Virus record (IMG/VR): IMGVR_UViG_3300030202_003496
Span: 1 to 64,000 of that record
Length of the DNA stretch: 64,000 nucleotides
Source: a virus
Strand: one strand, 5' to 3'
The notes under the pieces are model-generated. The model searched no databases and was not told where the DNA came from. It saw only the letters and a list, made by a program, of their open reading frames with translations. Positions 51,682-60,266 of this stretch are shown here, in pieces; positions within the stretch are counted from its first letter, which is position 1; each line of letters starts with the position of its first letter. Position numbers and translations under genes: made by a program.

Positions 51682-54522
51682 ATGAAGGTAATTTTTATAG
51701 CTGATTTTTTTGTAAATCAAGTTTTTGGTGGGGGTGAGCTTGTTAATGAGGAGATAATAGACGGATTAAAAGCAAGAGGTATAAATGTAGAAAAAATAAA
51801 TTGCGAAAATTTTGATGCAAGCAAATCAGACAAAGATGCAGAATATTTAATAGGTAATTTTATATCTCTTACACCTTTCAGTAAAGATTATATAAAAAAC
51901 AATCTAAATTATTCAATTATAGAACATGACCATAAATATGTAACAGATAGAGATGTTTCAGGATATGAAAATTATATTGCACCTTCATATAAAATAATAA
52001 ATTCAGAATTTTATAAAAAAGCTAAAAGAGTTTATTGTCAATCATATTTACATAGTAACGTTGTATCAATGAATTTAGGATTGGATAATGTTGTAAACCT
52101 TTCAACAAGTATATGGTCTAAAGAACACTTGGACTTAATAGAATCTTATTGTGATACGCCAAAGAATAATAAAACTATGATTTTAGGTTCTAGCAATAAG
52201 ATAAAAAATACGCAAGGATGCATTGACTACTGTAATAACAATAACATCGACTATGACGTTGTAGGACCTCTTCCTTATAATGAGTTAATGAAAGAGATGT
52301 CAAAATATAAAAGCGTTTTGGTTTTACCAGGAGTACTTGAAACTTTTAATAGATTTTTGGTTGAGGCGAGAATGCTAGGCTGTACTATAAAAACAAATAA
52401 TAAGAATGGTTGTACTTCAGAAAGCTGGTTCCCTAAATTAAAAGGAAAAGAGCTTATAGATTTTATTAGAAAATCAAAAGAAGATTTTATAGAATCATTT
52501 ATATCAGAAGAACAAAAATTTCATAAGATAAACTATGGTAATGAAAATCATTTTAAGATTATTATACCTCTTTATAATGTAGAAAAGTGGATTGATAGAT
52601 GTTTAGGCTCTGTTATGTCACAGAATTATAAAAATTTCGAATGTATAATATTAGATGATATATCTACTGACAAGAGTGTAGAAGTAATTAGAAAAACTAT
52701 CAAACAAGATTCTAGATTTACGCTTATTGAAAATAAAGAAAAAGCTCTTGCTCTTAAAAATATATACGATGGTATAAAATATTCAAAGCCAGATGGAGAA
52801 GATATAATTGTAACGCTTGATGGTGATGATTGGTTTGAAAATGACAATGTGCTTACAAGATTAAATTCTATATATAACAATGATGATTGTTGGATAACAT
52901 ACGGAAGCTATATAGAATATCCTTCAAATACAAAAGGTAAATTTGCAAGGCAGGCACCTCAAAATATAATAAATGAAGGTTCATATAGAAAAAATGAATG
53001 GTATTTTTCTCATTTAAGAACATTCAAATATCATTTGTGGAACAGAATTAAAAAAGAAGATTTATTAGATTCTGAAGGTAATTTCTATCCTATGGCTTGG
53101 GACCTTTCATTTATGTTTCCAATGTTAGAGATGTCAGGTAACAAAAGTAGATATATCGACGATATCATGTATGTATATAATCTTACAAATCCTATAAACG
53201 ACCATAAAGTCAATCATGGTTTGCAGCAAAGGTTAGAAAATGAAATAAGAAACAAAAAACCTTATAAAAATCTAAATAAAAACAAATTAAATTTATTTAA
53301 TTGGAGTAGATTTGATTTGCCTATAAAAAGTATATTTCTTAATATGCTAGGTAAAAATACAGCATTTGGTAAAGATATATACAAAGAGCACTTGAGATTG
53401 TGGAATGGATTTAAGGAATACAACAATCCAAATAAAAATACATACGACGCATTTGAATTAGATTTTATTAAAATATATAATGACATGAAATCAAATAACT
53501 TTGATTGGAATAAGTCACCAGTTGTTGTCGATAATGAAGATTATCTTCTTAATGGCTCTCATAGAACTGCAGCTGCATCAAAGCTAGATATAGAAGTAAA
53601 AACAGTAGAAGGTAATAATATAAAAGACGGTCAAAAAGTATGTGATTATAATATGTTCCAAAAGCTAGGACTTAATCAGGATTATATGGATGCTGCAGCA
53701 CTTGAAATGGTAAGAAAAAACAAAGACTTGCTTGTTGTAAATATATTCCCTGCAGCAGTGGGCAATAGAAGAGAGTTAGAGAGCATATTAAATCAGACGT
53801 GTAATATTGCATACAAAAAACATATCAATTTTAACACAAAAGGGGCTCTGAATTATATGTTTCAATTATATAAAGGAGAACCCTGGGCTGGAAATAGAAA
53901 TAATAATTTTGCAGGTTTTAGAGAGAAGATGGGATATTGCTTTCCAAGCGATGGCGATATGACAATGTATTTAATAGAACTAAAAGACAAATCATTAGCA
54001 GTAAATATAAAAGAAAGAATAAGAAAAATATATGGAATAGGAAATCATTCAATTCATATTAACGATACCTACGAAGAAACATTAAGACTTTCTCGATGCT
54101 TATTAAATAAAAATAGTATTCACTTTCTAAATAATTCTCAGTTTAGAGACTATCCTAAATTTTATAATTCATTAAAATATTATGAAGACTACATTGATAA
54201 AAATGGATTAAACCACGAAGATTATTGTATTACAGCTAGTGGAGTTTTATCTTTATATGGATTGAGAGAAGCTGCTGATGTAGATTATATTCACGATTGT
54301 GCTCATGAGGTTATAGACCCTACAGACAACATACATTCTCATAATAAATACGGAGTAGGCATATATAAAAAATCTTATCATGATATTATACATAATCCAG
54401 AAAATCATTTTTATTACGGAAATATAAAGGTTGCATCACTAGATGTTATAAAACAACTAAAAGAATATAGAGGTGAAGAAAAAGACAAGATAGATGTTTC
54501 ACTTATGGAGAAAGTAATATGA
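51682..54522 (+). CDS. Multidomain glycan protein: GT-B-like, GT2, ParB-like and nucleotidyltransferase-like parts
   Basis: 946 residues. Residues 1-280: GT4-like without clear donor motif (VFGGGELVNEEII; LPGVLETFNRFLVEA). ~290-480: GT2 with FKIIIPLYNVEKWIDRCLGS, DDISTDKS and LDGDDWFEND (DxD). ~590-660: ParB/sulfiredoxin-like YLLNGSHRTAAASKL. ~690-940: GMGYCFPSDGDM-like part and ITASGVLSLYGLREAADVD, as in polymerase-beta-type nucleotidyltransferases of capsule loci. Likely assembles and modifies a surface glycan. RBS AAGGGAACG is weak. Confidence 0.65.
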   Translation: MKVIFIADFFVNQVFGGGELVNEEIIDGLKARGINVEKINCENFDASKSDKDAEYLIGNFISLTPFSKDYIKNNLNYSIIEHDHKYVTDRDVSGYENYIAPSYKIINSEFYKKAKRVYCQSYLHSNVVSMNLGLDNVVNLSTSIWSKEHLDLIESYCDTPKNNKTMILGSSNKIKNTQGCIDYCNNNNIDYDVVGPLPYNELMKEMSKYKSVLVLPGVLETFNRFLVEARMLGCTIKTNNKNGCTSESWFPKLKGKELIDFIRKSKEDFIESFISEEQKFHKINYGNENHFKIIIPLYNVEKWIDRCLGSVMSQNYKNFECIILDDISTDKSVEVIRKTIKQDSRFTLIENKEKALALKNIYDGIKYSKPDGEDIIVTLDGDDWFENDNVLTRLNSIYNNDDCWITYGSYIEYPSNTKGKFARQAPQNIINEGSYRKNEWYFSHLRTFKYHLWNRIKKEDLLDSEGNFYPMAWDLSFMFPMLEMSGNKSRYIDDIMYVYNLTNPINDHKVNHGLQQRLENEIRNKKPYKNLNKNKLNLFNWSRFDLPIKSIFLNMLGKNTAFGKDIYKEHLRLWNGFKEYNNPNKNTYDAFELDFIKIYNDMKSNNFDWNKSPVVVDNEDYLLNGSHRTAAASKLDIEVKTVEGNNIKDGQKVCDYNMFQKLGLNQDYMDAAALEMVRKNKDLLVVNIFPAAVGNRRELESILNQTCNIAYKKHINFNTKGALNYMFQLYKGEPWAGNRNNNFAGFREKMGYCFPSDGDMTMYLIELKDKSLAVNIKERIRKIYGIGNHSIHINDTYEETLRLSRCLLNKNSIHFLNNSQFRDYPKFYNSLKYYEDYIDKNGLNHEDYCITASGVLSLYGLREAADVDYIHDCAHEVIDPTDNIHSHNKYGVGIYKKSYHDIIHNPENHFYYGNIKVASLDVIKQLKEYRGEEKDKIDVSLMEKVI

Positions 54523-55337
54523 AAAAATTAAGTGTACCTTTTTATGTTTCTACAAACAATAAAAATATGAGATGTCTACAGGTTTTTGTAGAATTATTTA
54601 ATAAATTTACAAATAAAAGTGAGCTTATTATATTGGGATATGACAAGCCAGATTTTGAACTTACCGAGAACTGCAAATTTGAGTCTATGGGAACTCAAGG
54701 ACCTGTTGAAGAATGGTCAACTGATTTGAGAAAATATTTTATAAAATATGCTCCTAAATATTTTATATATGGTACAGAAGACACATTTTTTTATAAAGAA
54801 ATGAACCACGATTATATAAACTATTTGACAGAGGTTGTAAAACTAAATCATCAAATTGGCAAGGTTCAGCTATGTGATGTAGCAGAAGAAAATGGATTTG
54901 CAATAGAAGAAAATCGTCATTATAAATCTAGAATATTAACAAATGTTAACGTACCTGAATTAAATATTGACTTTGATATGCATGTATTGATGAAATCTAA
55001 TTATTCAATAAACTGTCAACTTTCGTTATGGAATAAAGAATTTTTATTAAAATATTTGGAAGATGGTTATTCACCTTGGGATTTTGAAATAAAAGGCTCA
55101 ATTGCAGCGTATGATGAGACAGAATGGTATTCAATAATACTTGATAGACAATTTGGTATATTTAAGAAAGAAGGTTTTAGTGGTGGTTTAGATATTAAAG
55201 AACAGTGGACTTATAAAGAATATTGGTTTGATAAATTAGAAAATGAATGGCTTAAGACACAAATAAGCGAATGGGGAAACCCTATACTGGCTGGGCCAAA
55301 TGGACAGTTCGGAACATCGAAAATTAGCGAAAGGTAA
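54519..55337 (+). CDS. Probable glycosyltransferase
   Basis: 272 residues. VEEWSTDLRKYFIKYAPKYF then IYGTEDTFFYKE resembles the GT-A acceptor helix and DxD-like region (here TEDTFF) of small LPS glycosyltransferase-like proteins. C-terminal SLWNKEFLLKYLEDGYSPWD matches the xxWxxxxLLxLLxxGxxPWxFE motif of that group. Overlaps genes on both sides. Confidence 0.6.
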   Translation: MKKLSVPFYVSTNNKNMRCLQVFVELFNKFTNKSELIILGYDKPDFELTENCKFESMGTQGPVEEWSTDLRKYFIKYAPKYFIYGTEDTFFYKEMNHDYINYLTEVVKLNHQIGKVQLCDVAEENGFAIEENRHYKSRILTNVNVPELNIDFDMHVLMKSNYSINCQLSLWNKEFLLKYLEDGYSPWDFEIKGSIAAYDETEWYSIILDRQFGIFKKEGFSGGLDIKEQWTYKEYWFDKLENEWLKTQISEWGNPILAGPNGQFGTSKISER

Positions 55338-55338
55338 T

Positions 55339-56001
55339 ATGAAAAATATAGTTATATTAGCAGCAGGTCCACCAAAGCCAAATAGAAATAGACATTTAGA
55401 ATTATATAAAGGTCAAAAAATTATTGACATAGTAATTAAGAAATGTACAATTGAAAATACAAAATTATATGCTGTTGTTGATGAGAGAAATATCGAACTA
55501 ATAAACCATATAAAGGACAGAGTAAAATTACTTTACCCTAAAGATGGTAAAATATATAGTACATTTGAATCTGCTCTTTCTGTAGAAGGAGACACAATTA
55601 TGGTTGTCGGAGACCTTGTAGGATTAAAAGAAGGTGATATAAATAGATTTGTAGAATCGAAATACAAATCAGCAACTTGTATATATAAGCAGGCATGGGG
55701 TTTACATATAAAGTCTAAATATCCTAATCTAATAAGACGAGGTGATTGCGGTGATTGTATATCAATGATAGGTCAAGAACATAAAAAAGAATTTTTAGGT
55801 GAAAAAAATCAAATTGTGTATAAATGGCTATTTCATCAATTTTATCCAGAAAAAGAAATAAACCACGAAATTTATAATGATGTAGGAACATTTATGTCAT
55901 ACGCATTTTTTCAAAAAATATGGTCGAATCCATTATGTAGTGAATTCGGTGACAAAGGCTCTGTATATTTTGAACACAAAGTATATGCAGATAACGACTA
56001 A
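55339..56001 (+). CDS. NTP transferase-like protein
   Basis: 220 residues from ATG 55339 (an in-frame ATG at 55300 lies within the preceding gene). NIVILAAGPPKPNRNRHLEL (20-residue nucleotide-binding loop variant of LAAGxGxR), IIDIVIKKC, and a central MVVGDLVGLKEGD equivalent to the catalytic GD motif. A MobA/IspD-type nucleotidyltransferase that could activate a sugar or phosphonate. It lies just upstream of the phosphonate operon. Confidence 0.65.
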   Translation: MKNIVILAAGPPKPNRNRHLELYKGQKIIDIVIKKCTIENTKLYAVVDERNIELINHIKDRVKLLYPKDGKIYSTFESALSVEGDTIMVVGDLVGLKEGDINRFVESKYKSATCIYKQAWGLHIKSKYPNLIRRGDCGDCISMIGQEHKKEFLGEKNQIVYKWLFHQFYPEKEINHEIYNDVGTFMSYAFFQKIWSNPLCSEFGDKGSVYFEHKVYADND

Positions 56002-56011
56002 AATATTTTTA

Positions 56012-56036
56012 TATGTCGTAAAAATTTATTATATTA
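56012..56036 (+). promoter_or_regulatory. Class A promoter for the phosphonate operon
   Basis: TATGTCGTAAAAATTTATTATATTA; ~20-nt leader with RBS AGAGGA before ATG 56059. It separates the AEP genes from the preceding glycan genes. Confidence 0.6.
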
Positions 56037-56058
56037 AATAAAAACAGAGGAATTAAAG

Positions 56059-56928
56059 ATGAAGACGATTAAAGAATTATTAAACGACAGTTCTAAAACT
56101 AACATAGTTATTGGAGCAAACAATGCTATGATAGCTGAAATAGCTTTACGAGCTGGTTATGATGGTGTTTGGGTATCTAGTTTCGAATCACATGCTTGGA
56201 ATCTATTACCAGATGCAAACATTCTAAATACTGCAGATTATTTTGACACAATCAGTAAAATTAGTGACAGAATAAGTATACCTATTTTAGTTGATGCAGA
56301 TGAAGGCGGGCCAAGTTCTATCAATACAATTAGAATGGTTAGAGAATATGAAAAGGCAGGAGCTTCTGCAATGTGTTTTGAAGACAATCCTTCTCCAAAG
56401 AGATGTTCTTTTTATGGAATGAAGCAGAGTTTAGAGACACCAGAGATTATGTGCGGTAAAATTAAAGCTGCAGTAGAAAAAAGATTGGATAAAGATTTTG
56501 CTATAATTACTAGAACAGAAGCGTTAATTCAAGGACATGGACATGATGTTGCAATGGAAAGAGCTAGAATGTATAATGATGCTGGCTGCGATGCTTTCTT
56601 GATTCATAGTAAAAGTAAGAATCCTGACGAAGTATTAAAATTTGCAGATATGTATCATAAGGCAGGGTTAAGAGCTCCACTTGTATGTGTACCTACAACT
56701 TATAATACAGTAAATATAAGTGAATTAAATAGTGCAGGATTTAGTCTTGTTATATATGCAAATTATTCTGTTAGAGCTGCTGTAAAATCTATAGAAGATG
56801 TATTTGCAAAAATGAAAGAAGGTGGTTCGCTATCTCATGCAAATGATGATATTGTTTCTATGGAAGATATATTCGATTTAATTAGAGTTGACCAATTAAA
56901 AGAAAATCAAGAAAAATATGGCTCTTAA
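56059..56928 (+). CDS. Phosphoenolpyruvate mutase homologue (PepM)
   Basis: 289 residues, the family length. GANNAMIAEIALRAGYDGVW, ILVDADEGGPSS (metal-binding D-x-D), ITRTEALIQGHG, ANYSVRAAVKSIED and the C-terminal IVSMEDIFDLIRVDQLKE match PEP mutase (the last block equals IVSVKEIFRLQRDDEL in the mussel enzyme). PepM forms the C-P bond of phosphonopyruvate. The signature EDKxxxxxNS reads EDNPSPKRCS here: the lid Lys is kept but Asn is Cys. First gene of the AEP operon. Confidence 0.85.
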   Translation: MKTIKELLNDSSKTNIVIGANNAMIAEIALRAGYDGVWVSSFESHAWNLLPDANILNTADYFDTISKISDRISIPILVDADEGGPSSINTIRMVREYEKAGASAMCFEDNPSPKRCSFYGMKQSLETPEIMCGKIKAAVEKRLDKDFAIITRTEALIQGHGHDVAMERARMYNDAGCDAFLIHSKSKNPDEVLKFADMYHKAGLRAPLVCVPTTYNTVNISELNSAGFSLVIYANYSVRAAVKSIEDVFAKMKEGGSLSHANDDIVSMEDIFDLIRVDQLKENQEKYGS

Positions 56929-57349
56929 TAAATTATTTGATAAGTTATACGAAGAAGGTTATAGGTTTTTTACAGGTGTACCTGATAGCTTACTTAAGCC
57001 TTTTCAGGATAGTATTGATGGTGATAGCAAGGCGTCTTTTAATCCTAAAGCTTTACCTGATTGGAAACATATTATTGCAACAAACGAAGGTCAAGCAATA
57101 GGCATGGCTGTAGGTGCTGAACTGGCTGGAACTAAATCTTGTGTATATTTACAAAATTCAGGTTTAGGAAACTGCATAAACCCTTTAACAAGTTTATGCA
57201 TACCTTATAATATAAAACCTTTATTAGTAATAGGCCATAGACACACACTACCTCAGCATAAAGTTATGGGTGAGACAGATGAGGCTATGCTAAAGTTAAT
57301 TGGTTATGAAAATTATATGATAATCAAAGGAGATAACAATGTCGGATAA
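56918..57349 (+). CDS. Phosphonopyruvate decarboxylase, N-terminal (PYR-type) subunit
   Basis: 143 residues. FFTGVPDSLLKPFQDSID, ATNEGQAIGMAVGAELAG (with the TPP-activating Glu), LQNSGLGNCINPLTSL and VIGHRHTLPQHKVMG are the N-terminal half of Ppd/AepY. It ends before the TPP-binding half, which is a separate downstream ORF. Removes CO2 from phosphonopyruvate, driving the unfavourable PepM step. Overlaps pepM by 11 bp. Confidence 0.88.
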   Translation: MALNKLFDKLYEEGYRFFTGVPDSLLKPFQDSIDGDSKASFNPKALPDWKHIIATNEGQAIGMAVGAELAGTKSCVYLQNSGLGNCINPLTSLCIPYNIKPLLVIGHRHTLPQHKVMGETDEAMLKLIGYENYMIIKGDNNVG

Positions 57350-57836
57350 GACAGTAAGCAGAGAAAGAGCAATACAAATAATATTTCAAAAACATGGAAA
57401 GTATGCTATTTATGTGACAAATACAGGTTATATATCTCGAGCTGTATATAAACTGTTTCCTGATATGGAAAATATATTTTATATGCAAGGAAGTATGGGA
57501 CTGGCACCAGCGATAGGCTTAGGAATTGCCGAGCATACTGACAGACCTGTCGTAGTATTAAGCGGTGATGGCGCTCTGTTAATGCATTTAGGAATCACAC
57601 ATACAATTAGAGACACATACAGTAAAAATTTATATGTATATGTTTTAGATAATGGTTCACATGAATCAGTGGGGGATTATCCTGTATCTCAACTACAGCG
57701 TGATGTTGCAGGGCAGTGTTCATATCCAGGTATAGATAAAATATTAAAAATAAAAAAAGATGGAAAGCTTCCTAGAGTAGGAATTGATTGTGTACAGAAT
57801 GCAATAAATATTAAAGAAGAAATAAAAAATGGGTAA
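57339..57836 (+). CDS. Phosphonopyruvate decarboxylase, C-terminal (TPP-binding) subunit
   Basis: 165 residues. YMQGSMGLAPAIGLGIAE, then VVVLSGDGALLMHLG (GDG of the TPP motif) and VLDNGSHESVGDYP (the N-end of the motif) form the PP domain of Ppd. Own RBS AAGGAG and ATG, overlapping the N-terminal subunit by 11 bp in another frame. The split into two chains is as in sulfopyruvate decarboxylase ComDE; together they give phosphonoacetaldehyde. Confidence 0.88.
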   Translation: MSDKTVSRERAIQIIFQKHGKYAIYVTNTGYISRAVYKLFPDMENIFYMQGSMGLAPAIGLGIAEHTDRPVVVLSGDGALLMHLGITHTIRDTYSKNLYVYVLDNGSHESVGDYPVSQLQRDVAGQCSYPGIDKILKIKKDGKLPRVGIDCVQNAINIKEEIKNG

Positions 57837-58800
57837 ACTATTATTAAATCCAGGGCCTACAAATACTAGGTTTAGAACAAAACTTGCTCAATGGCTTGGT
57901 TCTGATATCTGTCATCGAACAGATGAATTTGATAATATTCTTTCTGAAACAAAAAATATTTTACTTAAAGGATTCGAAAACCACCACGCTGCAATAATTG
58001 GAGGTAGCGGTACTACTGCTATGGAAGCAATGATATCCTCTCTTGTCGAAAACATAACTGTTATAAATGCTGGTATTTATGGCCAGCGCGCAGTTGATAT
58101 GATGGAAGTTTATGGAATAAAATATAAAGAAATAAAATGTACTTCCATTGATGAGTTAAAACAAAATAAAAAAATAAAAAATTTATATTTTGTTGAAAAC
58201 GAAACAACAACTGGTGAAAAATTCGACGTAAATAAAATTTCAGAATTATATCCAAATGCTAATTTGTTTATTGATACAACATCTGCATTTGGTGCTTCTG
58301 ACTATTCTAATATTAAAATAGCCGCAATGTGTTTTTGCAGTAATAAATGTTTACAGTCTACTCCAGGTCTTGGTATTGTTATTTTTAATAAAGATTTGAA
58401 AATTAAAAAAAGGTCTTATTATCTAAATCTTGAAAAATATATAGGTAAAGACATACCTTTTACATTACCAGTTCAATCTGTATGTGCCTTAAATAAAACA
58501 CTAAAAATATCTAAAAATAATAAAGATGATTTTGATATTAGAAAAGATAGACTTATTAAAAAGTTTTCAGAAATAGGAATACAATGTATCAATAAAAATC
58601 CTAGTAATTCAATTATAGGTTTTGTGCATCCTAAAATGAGTTATGAAAAGTTGAGAGATTTTTTATTAAACGAAAACATTGTTATTTATGCTGGAATAAA
58701 AGGTATTAAAAATAGTTTTAGAATATCTACTATGAGTACAAAATTTGATAAAAACTTTAATAGAATTATAGGATTGTTTCATGAAACGTGTTTATTCTGA
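57829..58800 (+). CDS. 2-aminoethylphosphonate transaminase-like (class V aminotransferase)
   Basis: 323 residues (family ~360). Start LLLNPGPTNTRFRTKLA; GGSGTTAMEAMISSLV; FIDTTSAFGASDYSNI; and CSNKCLQSTPGLGIVIFNK with the PLP lysine. This is the AEP transaminase (PhnW/AepZ) pattern, and it converts phosphonoacetaldehyde to 2-aminoethylphosphonate. Gene order pepM-ppd-phnW is that of cellular AEP biosynthesis loci. Overlaps genes on both sides. Confidence 0.85.
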   Translation: MGKLLLNPGPTNTRFRTKLAQWLGSDICHRTDEFDNILSETKNILLKGFENHHAAIIGGSGTTAMEAMISSLVENITVINAGIYGQRAVDMMEVYGIKYKEIKCTSIDELKQNKKIKNLYFVENETTTGEKFDVNKISELYPNANLFIDTTSAFGASDYSNIKIAAMCFCSNKCLQSTPGLGIVIFNKDLKIKKRSYYLNLEKYIGKDIPFTLPVQSVCALNKTLKISKNNKDDFDIRKDRLIKKFSEIGIQCINKNPSNSIIGFVHPKMSYEKLRDFLLNENIVIYAGIKGIKNSFRISTMSTKFDKNFNRIIGLFHETCLF

Positions 58801-59173
58801 TATTGTGGGGGACCTGTTTCATATTGGACATATAAATATGTTTAAGCAGGCTAGAGAATATGGTGACTATTTAATTGTAGGTGTGCACTCTGATAAAACA
58901 GTAGAATCATATAAAAGAAAGCCTGTAATATCAGAGAATGATAGATACGAAATTGTAAAAAACTGTAAATTAGTCGATGAGGTAATTATAGATGCACCTT
59001 TGGTAATTACACAAGATTATATAAAAGAAAACAGAATAGATATTATAATACATGGCGACGATAATCTTTTTTTAGAAAATTATAAGATACCAATAGAGAT
59101 GGGGATTATGAAATATACAAAGTATACAAAAGGAATATCAACATCAGAAATTATTGAGAGGATAAAGAAATGA
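58781..59173 (+). CDS. Cytidylyltransferase (phosphoethanolamine/glycerol-3-P type)
   Basis: 130 residues. GDLFHIGHINMFKQAREYG carries the HxGH motif, then VGVHSDKTVESYKRKPVI and the C-terminal YTKGISTSEIIERI (the ISTSxI motif). Nucleotidyltransferases of this type form CDP-activated alcohols or amines. In this operon the natural inferred substrate is AEP, giving CMP-AEP for transfer onto a glycan or lipid. The 20-bp overlap with the transaminase suggests coupling. Confidence 0.85.
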   Translation: MKRVYSDIVGDLFHIGHINMFKQAREYGDYLIVGVHSDKTVESYKRKPVISENDRYEIVKNCKLVDEVIIDAPLVITQDYIKENRIDIIIHGDDNLFLENYKIPIEMGIMKYTKYTKGISTSEIIERIKK

Positions 59174-59574
59174 AAATATATTCAAAGGTTGACGGTAGGT
59201 TATTACATATTATAAACAGAATTCATGACTTTCAAGGTAGAAAAGAAATGATACCCGAGGATAATTTTTTACAATGTGCTACATTAAGAATGGAAAAAGG
59301 AAAGACGTTCCCTCCACACAAACATATTATAAAAGATAGACATTATCCAGAACAGATTGCTCAAGAGTCATGGGTGGTAATCAAAGGAAGCGTAAAATGT
59401 ATATTCTATGACATTGATGATAAAATAATTGCTGAACCTATATTAAAACCAGGTGATGCTAGTTTTACTTTATACGGTGGTCATACATATGAAATATTAG
59501 AAGATGATACTTTGGTATATGAATATAAAACAGGGCCTTATGAAGGACAGAAATTAGACAAGGAGTTTATATAA
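59170..59574 (+). CDS. Cupin-fold protein (WbuC-like)
   Basis: 134 residues. FPPHKHIIKDRHYPEQIAQE gives clustered His and Glu, and LKPGDASFTLYGGHTYEI the second cupin motif with His. Small cupins occur in polysaccharide loci as sugar isomerases or unassigned proteins. Substrate unknown. A dioxygenase acting on the phosphonate is conceivable but unsupported. Confidence 0.65.
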   Translation: MKIYSKVDGRLLHIINRIHDFQGRKEMIPEDNFLQCATLRMEKGKTFPPHKHIIKDRHYPEQIAQESWVVIKGSVKCIFYDIDDKIIAEPILKPGDASFTLYGGHTYEILEDDTLVYEYKTGPYEGQKLDKEFI

Positions 59575-60266
59575 TGACTGATAAAGAAATAAATAAAGAA
59601 TTATTTTTAGACTTTTTTGTAAATAAAAAAGATTTAACAATTATGGATGTAGGGACATACGATGGTAAGGATAGTATGGAATTTAGCAAATTATTTCCTC
59701 AATCAGAAATATACTCTTTCGAGGCAGACAAAAGGTCTGTAGATGTTTTTAATAAAATTGCAGGAGATGTAAAAAATATAAATTTAATTGAAACTGCTCT
59801 ATCAAATGTTGATGGCGAAATAGATTGGTATGCTAGCGATAGTGATACGCGAAGACATTATGATTTTGAAAACGGATGGTCGGCATCAAGCTCGATTAAA
59901 AAACCTGATAATCATTTGAATATATTTAAGGACGTTTCGTTTAACAAAAATTCAAAAGTAAAATCTATGAAACTAGATACTTGGATGAGTGAAAATAAAA
60001 ATATAAAAAATATAGATATAATGTGGGTAGATGTTAACGGAGGTGAAAAAGAGTTTATAGAAGGTGCAATATATACATTAAAAAATAAGGTAAATTATTT
60101 ATATATAGAATTTAATGGCGTTGACAATAGAAAGCTATATAAAGATTGCCCAACAGCAGATGATATAAAAGAAACACTAAGTACATTTTCAGAAATTGGA
60201 ATATACAATTTTATGGGAAATTTTGGAAACATATTATTAAAAAATGGAGCATTAAATGAGCTTTAA
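59574..60266 (+). CDS. FkbM-family methyltransferase
   Basis: 230 residues. IMDVGTYDGKDSMEFSKLFP (SAM loop), IYSFEADKRSVDVFNKIA, KSMKLDTWM and IMWVDVNGGEKEFIEGA are FkbM motifs. O-methylates sugars or other small groups. One-base overlap with the cupin gene. Confidence 0.85.
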   Translation: MTDKEINKELFLDFFVNKKDLTIMDVGTYDGKDSMEFSKLFPQSEIYSFEADKRSVDVFNKIAGDVKNINLIETALSNVDGEIDWYASDSDTRRHYDFENGWSASSSIKKPDNHLNIFKDVSFNKNSKVKSMKLDTWMSENKNIKNIDIMWVDVNGGEKEFIEGAIYTLKNKVNYLYIEFNGVDNRKLYKDCPTADDIKETLSTFSEIGIYNFMGNFGNILLKNGALNEL

